Assembly: GCA_903834765.1 (NCBI GenBank)
Contig: CAILKE010000034.1
Location: 1 to 49,228 of the forward strand
Source of the DNA: an uncultured Bacteroidota bacterium
GTDB taxonomy: Bacteria; Bacteroidota; Bacteroidia; B-17B0; Aurantibacillaceae
Length of the DNA: 49,228 nt
Reading direction: 5' to 3'
Made by a program: the position numbers and the translations under genes. The notes beneath the pieces were generated by a model. That model did not search any database, was not told where the DNA came from, and saw only the letters and a program-made list of their open reading frames with translations. This document shows positions 18,733 through 26,918 of this stretch, piece by piece (position 1 is the stretch's first letter; every line of letters starts with the position of its first letter).

Positions 18733-18750
18733 ATCCGATAGCTATCGGAT
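18733..18750. repeat. 18-bp perfect palindrome, copy 2
   Basis: ATCCGATAGCTATCGGAT is self-complementary and shares the 14-bp core CCGATAGCTATCGG with the copy at 16025-16042. It lies 26 bases beyond the stop codon of the minus-strand MBL-fold gene. The outer bases differ between copies but remain paired. Confidence 0.9.
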
Positions 18751-18775
18751 CAACTAAAAATATCTAAGCAGTATT

Positions 18776-19615
18776 TTACAACTCCATCAAGTTATAAGTC
18801 TTATCCAATTTAATACCTCTTTCCGTTTGAATCACAGTGCCACATTCAATTGCAGGGTCATGCTCAAAAAATAAGATCCAGTTGTGTTGTGCTGCTTGTT
18901 TCAAAATATATTCTTTTTCTTTCATGGTATCTAAAGGTCGCGTATCATAAGCCATAACGTAAGGCATAGGGATGTGACCTGCCGACGGAATCAAATCGGC
19001 CATAAAAGCCACTGTTGTATTTTTATATGTAATTAAAGGCAACATCATCGCTTCTGTGTGACCATGCGCTTCAAACATCGCAAAGTCTGTCATAAAATCT
19101 TGAGAGGCATCCAAAAAATGTAATTGTCCGCTTTCTTTAATTGGTAAAATGTTTTCTTTTAAAAAACTGGCTTTTTCACGAGGATTAGGATTAACAGCCC
19201 ATTCCCAGTGTTTTTCGTTACACCAATATTTGGCATTTTTAAAAGCAGGTTCTAGTTTTGTTCTATCAGCATTATAAGAAATACTGCCACCACAATGATC
19301 AAAATGTAAATGTGTTAAAAACACATCTGTAATATCATCTCTGTGAAAGCCATGTTTTGCTAGCGATAAATCTAAGGTGTCGTTACCATGTAAAAAATAG
19401 TAACCAAAAAATTTATCGTCTTGTTTATTGCCCATGCCATTGTCAATTAAGATGAGACGTTTGCCATCCTGAACCAATAAGCAACGCATAGCCCAGCTGC
19501 ACATATTATTATCGTCGGCTGGATTTATTTTTTGCCACATCGATTTTGGTACAACGCCAAACATGGCTCCTCCGTCTAATTTAAAATGTCCTGTATTAAT
19601 AGTATATAATTGCAT
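18776..19615 (-). CDS. MBL-fold metallo-hydrolase
   Basis: This 279-residue protein has the binuclear zinc motif THLHFDHCGG (HxHxDH) at about residues 101-110. Later ligands are EAHGHTEA (His), AFMADLIPS (Asp) and FFEHDP (His). The layout resembles the lactonase-like branch of the metallo-beta-lactamase superfamily, but substrates there are very diverse and none can be assigned. There is no signal peptide. It faces the 115-residue gene divergently across 233 bp in which I see no confident promoter or RNA. Confidence 0.85.
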   Translation of the reverse strand: MQLYTINTGHFKLDGGAMFGVVPKSMWQKINPADDNNMCSWAMRCLLVQDGKRLILIDNGMGNKQDDKFFGYYFLHGNDTLDLSLAKHGFHRDDITDVFLTHLHFDHCGGSISYNADRTKLEPAFKNAKYWCNEKHWEWAVNPNPREKASFLKENILPIKESGQLHFLDASQDFMTDFAMFEAHGHTEAMMLPLITYKNTTVAFMADLIPSAGHIPMPYVMAYDTRPLDTMKEKEYILKQAAQHNWILFFEHDPAIECGTVIQTERGIKLDKTYNLMEL

Positions 19616-19848
19616 GATTAGTTGCGTTTAATTTTTTTTAATGTTAAGAATTATTTAGCTGTTTTCAAAAAGTACATGCTTTCAGATTGCTGATCTTGCT
19701 TTAGAATGTCTATCTGATTGAGTTTTTTGGTAAATCTAAGCTGCTTTTATTAACATTTCTTACAAAAAGGTTGAAAATAAATCACTGCATTTAATTTGAT
19801 AAGCGCTTTTAAATCGTTAAAATTGTGCTTTTATAAATAACACATACT

Positions 19849-20196
19849 ATGGCAGATATACATTTATTAGGAATACAGTTTATTGAACAAAATACGCAAG
19901 ATGGTTTGGAGTTTACCTACAAGCCTGATGTGCCTAAATTAAAAGTACTTAGTACTATTTTAATAGCTGCTGAGGAAGAAGAAGCTGAAGGATGTTTGTT
20001 TGTTACTCAAAAACAATTAAATCAAATATTATTGAATAAAGAAGTTGATTTAAAATTAGTAGAAGATACTTGGACTCCTTCTAAACCTTTAAGTAAGGAC
20101 CAAATAAAGAAAATTGGCTTAGTAACAATTGATGCTGAATACTTAGGAACAGCAGGCGATGTTAGATGTTACGAAGCCTTAAAAGTAACTGAATAA
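19849..20196 (+). CDS. Hypothetical 115-residue protein upstream of cdsA
   Basis: I do not recognise this protein. It is small, soluble and acidic in the middle (a run of five glutamates near residues 43-48), has no signal peptide or membrane segment, and reads as regular alternating strand/helix sequence. Codon use resembles neighbouring genes and the ATG is unambiguous. It ends in a strong terminator whose T-run touches the cdsA start, so it is probably its own transcription unit. Confidence 0.65.
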   Translation: MADIHLLGIQFIEQNTQDGLEFTYKPDVPKLKVLSTILIAAEEEEAEGCLFVTQKQLNQILLNKEVDLKLVEDTWTPSKPLSKDQIKKIGLVTIDAEYLGTAGDVRCYEALKVTE

Positions 20197-20212
20197 TTTA
20201 ACTTTAATATCT

Positions 20213-20243
20213 ATCCCTCTCTATAAACGAGAGGGATTTTTTT
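20213..20243 (+). terminator. Intrinsic terminator ending at the cdsA start codon
   Basis: ATCCCTCTC (20213-20221) pairs perfectly with GAGAGGGAT (20229-20237), followed by six more Ts up to base 20243. The cdsA ATG begins at 20244, so the U-tract forms the immediate leader of cdsA. Confidence 0.88.
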
Positions 20244-21125
20244 ATGGCGCTAAATCTCAAAACCTTTACCACACGAACTCTTACTGCCGCTGTATTTGTG
20301 TCAGTTCTATTGTCTTGTATTTGCTATAATTACATTTCTTTCAGTGCTTTGTTTTTAGTAGTTTCAGTTTGGGGCTTATATGAATTTTATCAATTGGCCG
20401 AAAAGCTTGGCGCAAAGCCCTATAAAGCAATAGGTTTAATTACGGGTGCACTTATTTTTTGGCAAGCTTTCATATCTAATTCTATTTTTTCTTATAACTA
20501 TCCTACCGTAAAATTAATAGTAGTATGTTTAGCGTTTGTCTTTCTTATTTTTGTTGTTGCCCTATTTGATTCTAAGCCCAATACGATTGTAAATTTAGCC
20601 TACACCTTAACGGGCATAGTATATGCGGTTCTTCCGTTTACCCTGCTCTTAAACATTTCTTGTATCGATACAACCTATAAAGCTTCCGAAACACAAAGCA
20701 TCTTAAATAATGTGGCTCCTTATAATTTTCATTATGTGTTGGGTATTATTTTGTTAATATGGGTAAGCGATGTTGGTGCTTATATGGTAGGGAGTTTCAT
20801 TGGTAAACATAAATTATACGAGCGTATATCTCCGGGTAAAACCTGGGAAGGTACATTAGGAGCTACGCTAATAACAATAGCCTGTTCTTATATCATGTCT
20901 GTTTGGTATCCTGAATTAGAATGGAAGCACTGGATTGCAATATCTATACTGGTTTGTGTATTTGGTACGATAGGCGATTTGGTAGAATCGATGCTGAAGC
21001 GCCAAGCGGGTGTAAAAGACTCAGGAAAAATTATGCCAGGACATGGTGGCATTTTAGATCGCTTTGACAGCCTCTTGTTTTTATCGCCCTTTATTTATCT
21101 GTATTTAGAGCTGTTTGTGAAATAG
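20244..21125 (+). CDS. cdsA: Phosphatidate cytidylyltransferase
   Basis: This 293-residue inner-membrane enzyme makes CDP-diacylglycerol from phosphatidic acid and CTP, the branch-point precursor of phospholipids. It has about seven hydrophobic segments. The C-terminal family signature is complete: SMLKRQAGVKDSGK, then PGHGGILDRFDS, with the conserved Lys, Asp, His and Asp residues. SPGKTWEGTLGA, another conserved stretch, precedes it. The ATG at 20244 is the only sensible start and directly follows the T-run of a terminator, so a Shine-Dalgarno site is absent; Bacteroidota genes often lack one. It converges on the DUF4956 gene with 11 bp between stops. Confidence 0.93.
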   Translation: MALNLKTFTTRTLTAAVFVSVLLSCICYNYISFSALFLVVSVWGLYEFYQLAEKLGAKPYKAIGLITGALIFWQAFISNSIFSYNYPTVKLIVVCLAFVFLIFVVALFDSKPNTIVNLAYTLTGIVYAVLPFTLLLNISCIDTTYKASETQSILNNVAPYNFHYVLGIILLIWVSDVGAYMVGSFIGKHKLYERISPGKTWEGTLGATLITIACSYIMSVWYPELEWKHWIAISILVCVFGTIGDLVESMLKRQAGVKDSGKIMPGHGGILDRFDSLLFLSPFIYLYLELFVK

Positions 21126-21136
21126 CTCTCTAAATT

Positions 21137-21781
21137 CTACTCGTAGTAGTAAATTTTAATGATAGCCGAATCTTTTAAGAAATCAATTTTATGAATTGAT
21201 AAACGATGGATATTGATACCAGTTCTCGTTTTTAAATCATTGATTAAATCTTCTCTTCTTTCTGGTTTAATTAGTTCGATATTTTCATACGTTAATTGCT
21301 TCATCGTTTCTTTCTTCATTAAAACAGAGCTTTCCAACAAGAAGGTGATTAATAAAACGATGCCGTTTATAAAGATCAAAAACATGTTTTCGAATAGATC
21401 ATCTGCATTTTTTACTTTGATAACAGCCGACACTAAGCCTAATGCAATCACCAAAAATAAATAGGTCATATCTTTAATAGAAATATCTTCCGTACGGTAA
21501 CGTAACATACTAAATACAGCAAATAGTCCGAAAGCCGCGCCCATAGAGAGTTCCACCTTATTCAATAAAAACGAAATTAAAAATATAATTAAATTAAAAA
21601 TAAAGAAGGTGAAAAATAAATCACGGTGTTTGTATATCGGGTAATATATAAAACGAATCAAAATAATAACGGACGATATATCGATTACTAATCTCCACGA
21701 AATTTTTGAAGCCATTTTAAGAACGGCATCAAGTCCTGATGTTACTATTTCTGTGTCTGCTGCTATTTGTAAAAGTGTCAT
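21137..21781 (-). CDS. DUF4956 membrane protein, partner of VTC protein
   Basis: This 214-residue protein has about four transmembrane segments (roughly residues 33-50, 54-70, 80-100 and 110-150), a GAAFGLFAVFSMLRYRTE stretch and a soluble tail, as in DUF4956. DUF4956 genes commonly sit beside bacterial VTC-domain polyphosphate polymerase genes. Here the VTC gene ends only 3 bp upstream, so they are surely co-transcribed. The function is unknown; a membrane partner of the polymerase is the natural inference. Confidence 0.85.
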   Translation of the reverse strand: MTLLQIAADTEIVTSGLDAVLKMASKISWRLVIDISSVIILIRFIYYPIYKHRDLFFTFFIFNLIIFLISFLLNKVELSMGAAFGLFAVFSMLRYRTEDISIKDMTYLFLVIALGLVSAVIKVKNADDLFENMFLIFINGIVLLITFLLESSVLMKKETMKQLTYENIELIKPERREDLINDLKTRTGINIHRLSIHKIDFLKDSAIIKIYYYE

Positions 21782-21784
21782 AAA

Positions 21785-22528
21785 TTAAAGGATGTGTTTA
21801 AGGTTTAGTAACTTTTGTTTGAAATTATTTTTTTTTATATTGTCAGTTGTCATCGCTATGCCCATGCAATACTTGCTAATAGAACCTTCGCGAATATGAT
21901 ATTTTTTTAATACAGCTAATATAGGAGATGCTTTTCGTTTTTCCTGTTTTACTTCAGCAATAACTAAGTTCGATAAATTGACAGTTTTTCCATCTTTCAC
22001 GAATTCTAAATCCAAATCAATGGTTAAACGTTCTGCGCTTTTCTTATTCACTAATGTCAAGCGGCTGTAATTAACCCATATTGTTGGAACAAGCACACTA
22101 GGCTCGAATGGAAGCATATTATTTAGAAATACCTGATTTTTCCCCGACCAATTTTTAGGCACTTCTAAATCCTTAATTCTGTTTTTGACGGTACGCCCTT
22201 TATTGTTTTTAAATTTTACTTCTAAATAGCCTAAGTTACTTTCTACATAAGTGCGATGTCTTATTTTGTAGCGATTTAATTGGCCGCTGTGGTGACGTAA
22301 ATACAAATCTAAGGTTTCGGTATCAAAGTATAATGTTTTGTAGCGGCTGATGGATTTGCCTTCAACTTCTAACACTTTGTAATCATCTTTCACATCATTT
22401 AATATCTGTTCTAACTGAGAAAGGTTGAAGGTAAATTTAGTGTCAGTTCTATCCATTAGCTTAACACTGTCCATTTCTTCAAGAGAAGTAGGAGCAAATT
22501 GGGACAATATATGAGATAGTGGATGCAA
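21785..22528 (-). CDS. VTC-domain polyphosphate polymerase-like protein
   Basis: This 247-residue protein matches the VTC catalytic tunnel domain: RTDTKF (27-32), YKTLYFDTE, LNRYKIRHRTYV and LEVKFKNNKGRTVK provide the lysines and arginines that hold triphosphate, and late acidic residues (LDLEF, EVKQEK) would bind metal. Yeast Vtc4 makes polyphosphate from ATP with this fold. The start is uncertain: an in-frame stop lies 6 bases upstream of a TTG at 22526-22528, and the first ATG (residue 19) would cut into the conserved N-terminal helix. TTG therefore seems the real start. Confidence 0.8.
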   Translation of the reverse strand: MHPLSHILSQFAPTSLEEMDSVKLMDRTDTKFTFNLSQLEQILNDVKDDYKVLEVEGKSISRYKTLYFDTETLDLYLRHHSGQLNRYKIRHRTYVESNLGYLEVKFKNNKGRTVKNRIKDLEVPKNWSGKNQVFLNNMLPFEPSVLVPTIWVNYSRLTLVNKKSAERLTIDLDLEFVKDGKTVNLSNLVIAEVKQEKRKASPILAVLKKYHIREGSISKYCMGIAMTTDNIKKNNFKQKLLNLKHIL

Positions 22529-22614
22529 AAAATATTAACAATTACTTTACAATGTAATAATACAAATAATGGATTGTTATTGCAACTGTTGCATGCTATA
22601 AAAGATAGAATATA

Positions 22615-23340
22615 TTAATCCTCCATAAAGTCTGCTAAATCTTGCAAGCGTTCCTTAGTTTCTGGTTCATTTAATTTAGCGGATAAAATATTCATACCTA
22701 ATTGTGCTAAATCATCTTTATTAATTTGAGATGTATACAGCATTTGTTTGATGTCTTCTACAGAGGCCTGTTTGCATGACTTCATACTACTTACAACTTC
22801 ATTTAAGGTCGCCTCTATGTTTTCATTAATAACGGATTCATCTGCAATTCCCCATTCTTTTGCTATTTCATGGGAATAACTTTTTCCTGTTAGTACCATT
22901 TTTTTAATTTGCTGAGGTGTTAAGCGATTGAGTAACGATGGCATGATCATTCCTGGAATTAAGCCTAGCAATCCTTCTGGCAATGAAAACTCACTATCAG
23001 TGTTAGCTATTACATAATCACAAGCACATACAATGCCCATACCTCCTCCGGCCGCTTTTCCTCTAACAATGGCAATGGTAATAGATTTGCCGGTTTGTAA
23101 TTTTTTTAAAAACTCGCCGTACGCTTGCATATCAGGCATATAATTACCACTCTCGTTATAAGCTACCCAACGTAAATCTAAGCCGTTACAAAAAATATCA
23201 TTGTTTCCTTTTAAAACAATAAAACGCGTATTTTCTTTTTCTAAAACAGTTAATTGCCTGGTTAAATCAGCAATAGATTCTGGGCTTAACAAGGCTGGTA
23301 TTGTAATTTCTTTAATCAAGGGATTTGAATAAGTTGCCAT
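22615..23340 (-). CDS. Crotonase-fold protein, PksH/ECH1-like dehydratase candidate
   Basis: This 241-residue protein of the enoyl-CoA hydratase family has oxyanion-hole segments FCNGLDL (50-56) and GKAAGGGMGIV (94-104), and the second acid Glu122 in LPEGLLG. The position of the first catalytic Glu of classical hydratases (GGGCEL) is Gly102, so it is not a normal beta-oxidation hydratase. The segments KLQTG, VRGK, FSL.E.L.GL and EWG resemble, from memory, the ECH1 dehydratase PksH of polyketide beta-branching cassettes, which dehydrates HMG-ACP. It follows the PksG-like gene but is separated by a terminator; a TAACTTTA (minus strand, 23363-23356) might be its own -7. Confidence 0.7.
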   Translation of the reverse strand: MATYSNPLIKEITIPALLSPESIADLTRQLTVLEKENTRFIVLKGNNDIFCNGLDLRWVAYNESGNYMPDMQAYGEFLKKLQTGKSITIAIVRGKAAGGGMGIVCACDYVIANTDSEFSLPEGLLGLIPGMIMPSLLNRLTPQQIKKMVLTGKSYSHEIAKEWGIADESVINENIEATLNEVVSSMKSCKQASVEDIKQMLYTSQINKDDLAQLGMNILSAKLNEPETKERLQDLADFMED

Positions 23341-23366
23341 AATTTTTTATTTATGTAAAGTTAATT

Positions 23367-23399
23367 AAAAAAATAACTCCGCTTTTTGAGCGGAGTTAT
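23367..23399 (-). terminator. Intrinsic terminator between HMG-synthase and crotonase genes
   Basis: On the minus strand ATAACTCCGCT (23399-23389) pairs perfectly with AGCGGAGTTAT (23383-23373) across a 5-nt loop and is followed by a run of six Ts. It lies within the 86-bp gap between two genes of the cassette. Confidence 0.85.
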
Positions 23400-23426
23400 A
23401 GGTTATTGTTTTTAATTTTTATACCG

Positions 23427-24656
23427 TTAGCTAAACGCATATTCTCTATAAAAGCCTTTAGATCCTTTATATACTAATAAGCCTTTGCCTTTGTAAGCCT
23501 TGTCATATAAGCCTGCTACCATATCAAAGTTTGGTGTAAAATCACCTTCTTTAATACGTAATTCTCGCTGCGTTTCCATTGCTTCATAATCTTCCACTGT
23601 AATTTTTATACGGTTTTCAATTAATGCTTTTAACCCTGCTTTGGCAGCTACTTCTTTAGATGTTGCTGTATATTTCCAGCAATAAAATTCGGCACAAGAG
23701 CCCGAACCATAGGAAAATACACCTAATCTATCTTCAGCCACTAAATCATCAACGGTATCAATTGTCGCTAATAAAGCAATAAAAATACTGCCCCCATAAG
23801 TACCACCAATATCTTTCGAGTAACTAATAGATGGTAATACTTTCTTTTTAAAACTTTCTAATATGCCTGCCGCATCAGCATCAGACCCCATGCCCATTAA
23901 CAGTTTATGTGCTCTAAAACTAATACCGCTAAAAGGCACATGATAGATATTGTATTTAAAATAGGTTTCAAAATCTACGACACCTACATTCAATTCAAAA
24001 TCTTCGTAAGTAGCTGCTAATGCTTCCATATATGAAAACAAACTGTGTTCGCTATTGCCAGTTTCTAACCAAGGTAAGGGACGAATGACGTCTGCTACTT
24101 CGTGAGCGTATACGCCAAATTTTTCTACTTCTAATTCTAAAAAATCAGGCTTATCAGAAAGCAGTAATGCCACAGAACCTCCGCCACATACATATTCCCA
24201 AGGACGATGGATAGAGTTTAAACTTTCGTCGGTAGTAATTACTAAGGCTTTTTGTCCTTTACGAACCATGCCAGACGACAACCAGCCCACAGCCATTTTA
24301 AGAGCAGCAGTGCCAGAGTAACAAGCAATTTTTACTTCAAAATGACGACAGGTACTTGGTAAACCTAAGTGTTCTAATACCCAAGAGCTAAGTGCTTTCT
24401 CGCCATCTAAGCCAGTTTCGGAAGCAACTATTAAAAGCCCAATAGAATCAATGTCTTCTTGCGTAAGCATTGGTTTTGCGGCATTTACAGCCATTGTCAC
24501 AGAATCTTCCCAAGGTGGATTAACGCCACGTTTTTCAACCATTAATTCCTTACGCATGTGTTCTACATCGTATCCACGCGCATTGGCCAACACTTCTAAA
24601 TCTAATTGTAAAGCGGTAGGATAAACACTTATTTTTTCTATTCCGTATTTTTTCAT
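23427..24656 (-). CDS. HMG-CoA synthase family protein, PksG-like
   Basis: This 409-residue protein adds an acetyl unit to a beta-ketoacyl thioester by aldol chemistry. The catalytic triad is complete: Glu80 (ASETGLD), Cys112 (IACYSGTA) and His239 (YHVPFS). The phrases FEVKIACYSGTAALKMAV, GVFSYGSGSCAEFY and the FYREY end resemble the polyketide HMG-ACP synthase PksG rather than the mevalonate-pathway enzyme, in my recollection of those sequences. In beta-branching the substrate is a beta-ketoacyl-ACP and the donor an acetyl-ACP. The ketoreductase gene ends 59 bp upstream; a terminator follows. No HMG-CoA reductase or other mevalonate gene is in the window. Confidence 0.82.
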   Translation of the reverse strand: MKKYGIEKISVYPTALQLDLEVLANARGYDVEHMRKELMVEKRGVNPPWEDSVTMAVNAAKPMLTQEDIDSIGLLIVASETGLDGEKALSSWVLEHLGLPSTCRHFEVKIACYSGTAALKMAVGWLSSGMVRKGQKALVITTDESLNSIHRPWEYVCGGGSVALLLSDKPDFLELEVEKFGVYAHEVADVIRPLPWLETGNSEHSLFSYMEALAATYEDFELNVGVVDFETYFKYNIYHVPFSGISFRAHKLLMGMGSDADAAGILESFKKKVLPSISYSKDIGGTYGGSIFIALLATIDTVDDLVAEDRLGVFSYGSGSCAEFYCWKYTATSKEVAAKAGLKALIENRIKITVEDYEAMETQRELRIKEGDFTPNFDMVAGLYDKAYKGKGLLVYKGSKGFYREYAFS

Positions 24657-24715
24657 CTTGAATTCTATATTATCTATTAAAAATAAAGTTTTTTAATAGT
24701 ACGATTTTATTAAAA

Positions 24716-25456
24716 TTAATCTGCCCAATCTAAACCACCGTTCACTTCAATGGTTTGACCATTGACATAACTGGCAGCGTCTGAACCAACAAATAAAATA
24801 ACCTCAGCTAATTCATCTACATGCCCTAAGCGTTTTGCGGGACAGTGTTGTATCCAAAAACCACGAAGCGTATCGCTTAAATGTTCTTTAACCATATCCG
24901 TATCAAACATCCCTGGAGCAATTACGTTACATGTAATTCCTTTTTGTCCATATTCTTTTGCAATAGTGCGAGTTAAACCAATTAACCCAGCTTTACTGGC
25001 AGCATAATTTGCTTGCCCTGACAAACCATCTTTTGCAATTGAAGATAAATTAATAAAGCGGCCTTTGCGATTAGCTAAAAACGTTGGTAAAAATGCACGA
25101 ATCACATAAAACGCACCACTTAAATTTGTGCCTATAACGTCATCCCACTCATCATCTGTCATGCTAAATGCCAAGTTATTTCTATTTATTCCTGCATTAT
25201 TTATTACTGTATCAATTGTATCAAAATCATCTAATACGGCATCAACTACATCAATCACTTGTTCGTTATAACGAACGTTTAACAGATAGCCTTTACATAA
25301 TTGATCAGGAGCAATGCGTTTTGCTTCATCTATAATTTTTTGTACATCAGTATTTGGATTGTTATAAGTGAAGGCTACATCATGCCCACGTTTTAGCGCC
25401 ATCATCATAGTTGCATAACCTATGCCTCTTGATCCACCAGTGATAAAAATTTTCAT
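24716..25456 (-). CDS. SDR ketoreductase, FabG-like
   Basis: This 246-residue short-chain dehydrogenase has the cofactor motif GGSRGIG (7-13), NNAG (86-89), Asn111 and the catalytic Ser138 or Ser139, Tyr151 and Lys155 (YAASK). The tail SYVNGQTIEVNGGLDWAD is FabG-like. It would reduce a 3-ketoacyl thioester to the 3-hydroxy form with NADPH. Its place between the ketosynthase and the HMG synthase suggests a dedicated role in the cassette, not the housekeeping fatty-acid cycle. A terminator lies in the 83-bp gap ahead of it. Confidence 0.88.
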   Translation of the reverse strand: MKIFITGGSRGIGYATMMMALKRGHDVAFTYNNPNTDVQKIIDEAKRIAPDQLCKGYLLNVRYNEQVIDVVDAVLDDFDTIDTVINNAGINRNNLAFSMTDDEWDDVIGTNLSGAFYVIRAFLPTFLANRKGRFINLSSIAKDGLSGQANYAASKAGLIGLTRTIAKEYGQKGITCNVIAPGMFDTDMVKEHLSDTLRGFWIQHCPAKRLGHVDELAEVILFVGSDAASYVNGQTIEVNGGLDWAD

Positions 25457-25483
25457 AGTATTTATTGTTTTGTGTTTAGTTAT

Positions 25484-25516
25484 AAAAAAATAGCCTTCAT
25501 TTAAAAAGGCTATTTT
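25484..25516 (-). terminator. Intrinsic terminator between ketosynthase and ketoreductase genes
   Basis: On the minus strand AAAATAGCCTT (25516-25506) pairs perfectly with AAGGCTATTTT (25497-25487) and continues into more Ts. It sits in the 83-bp gap between the stop of the ketosynthase and the start of the ketoreductase. Confidence 0.82.
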
Positions 25517-25539
25517 ATTGTGTTTGAGAGTTTAACCAA

Positions 25540-26844
25540 TTATTTAGGTAATACGTTTCCTGCTCCTTTGTATTTTTTAATTAAGCTGATACAATTTAAT
25601 CCTCCAAAACCAAAAGAGTTTTTAAGTAAAATATCGATGTTGTGTTTTTTGCGTTCGTTTCTGCAAACATCCACATCCACTTCCGGATCTAAATTATCAA
25701 TATTAATAGAAGGATGTAATTCGTTACGATTCATTTGTAAGATTGCTGCTACTGTTTCTACAGTTGCTGCCGACCAACATGTGTGACCTAACATGGATTT
25801 TGGCGCATTAATTTTTAATGTTTTTGAATGCTCTCCAAATACGTCTTTAATAGAGCGTAGTTCTGTTAAATCGCCTAATGGTGTTGATGTAGCGTGAGCA
25901 CTTATATAATCTACTTGCTCAGGTTTTACATCACAATTTTTTAATAAACGCGTCATTAATCGAGCTTGTCCAATACGAGAAGGTTGAGGTAAATGACAAC
26001 CATCCGAAGAAGATTCAACGCCTAATATTTCTGCATAAATTTTTGCGCCTCGAGCAACGGCATGATCTAATTCTTCTAAAATTAAAACAGCTGCGCCATG
26101 TGTTGGCACAAAACCTTCACGGCGTGTATCATAAGGGCGGCTAGCTTGTTGAGGAGTATCATTAAATGATTTATAAGAAATAGCACCTAAAATTGCCATG
26201 CCTTGCATATCTAATTGAGAGTAATCTAATACTGGAGCAACAACAGCTGCAACATTAACATCGTGTAATTGTATCTCATCAACTGCACAACGCATAGCTA
26301 CATTTCCACTAGCGCAAGCTGCACCAACAGTATATGCTGGGCCGTGTAATTGTAAAATATCAGTTACGGAACCAACATGATGTGTGTCTAATCCATATAA
26401 TGCAAATAAACCATCAACATAATCAGGATCATCATTAAATGCCTCATGATTTTCGAACGTATATTTTTGATTTAAATTATGACCAGCAACAATTGTTGCG
26501 ATGTTATTTCCGTCTTTAATCTGATCTAAATATCCTGCATCTTTAAAGGCTTCAACAGCTGTTTGTAAAGAAACGGCCACAGCCCAAGGAGATTTTTTTC
26601 CTAATTTCTCAAATCTTGAATATACGTCATCCGGAATTTGGCCTTTATAGCTTTCAATTTTCGTGTTAATATCATAATCACCTAAATCGCCACCAACTTT
26701 AGAATAGATCTTGCTCGAATCTAATGTTTTCCAGTTGCGAAGAGCTGATTGTCCTGCTAATAAATTTTCTATAAAACTATCTAAATTATCGCCGATAGGG
26801 CAATTGATAGACATTCCAGTTACTACTACTCGTTTTTTTAACAT
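25540..26844 (-). CDS. Beta-ketoacyl-ACP synthase family protein
   Basis: This 434-residue condensing enzyme has an intact Cys-His-His triad: Cys177 (GAACASG), His317 (SAHATSTPLGD) and His354 (KSMLGHT). The C-terminal NSFGFGGLN loop is also conserved. Because the nucleophilic Cys is present, it should carry out decarboxylative condensation. It is not a decarboxylase-only KS of standard beta-branching cassettes, where this Cys is Ser. The divergent N-terminal half (GHNLNQKYTFENHEAF and nearby) sets it apart from housekeeping FabF. It lies 74 bp after the dehydratase gene, and a terminator follows it. Confidence 0.87.
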   Translation of the reverse strand: MLKKRVVVTGMSINCPIGDNLDSFIENLLAGQSALRNWKTLDSSKIYSKVGGDLGDYDINTKIESYKGQIPDDVYSRFEKLGKKSPWAVAVSLQTAVEAFKDAGYLDQIKDGNNIATIVAGHNLNQKYTFENHEAFNDDPDYVDGLFALYGLDTHHVGSVTDILQLHGPAYTVGAACASGNVAMRCAVDEIQLHDVNVAAVVAPVLDYSQLDMQGMAILGAISYKSFNDTPQQASRPYDTRREGFVPTHGAAVLILEELDHAVARGAKIYAEILGVESSSDGCHLPQPSRIGQARLMTRLLKNCDVKPEQVDYISAHATSTPLGDLTELRSIKDVFGEHSKTLKINAPKSMLGHTCWSAATVETVAAILQMNRNELHPSINIDNLDPEVDVDVCRNERKKHNIDILLKNSFGFGGLNCISLIKKYKGAGNVLPK

Positions 26845-26918
26845 AAACTTATTTTTTATTTTTTAAACTTACTGTTTTTTTGTGATTGAATGATAATTAT
26901 TAACAAAAATCATAGTTT

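Noticed and set aside
22615-23340. Beta-oxidation enoyl-CoA hydratase
   Set aside because: The first catalytic Glu is absent and the neighbours are acyl-chain-building enzymes.
25520-25786. Plus-strand ORF of 88 codons over the ketosynthase 3' end
   Set aside because: It overlaps conserved ketosynthase sequence in antisense and shows no family features.
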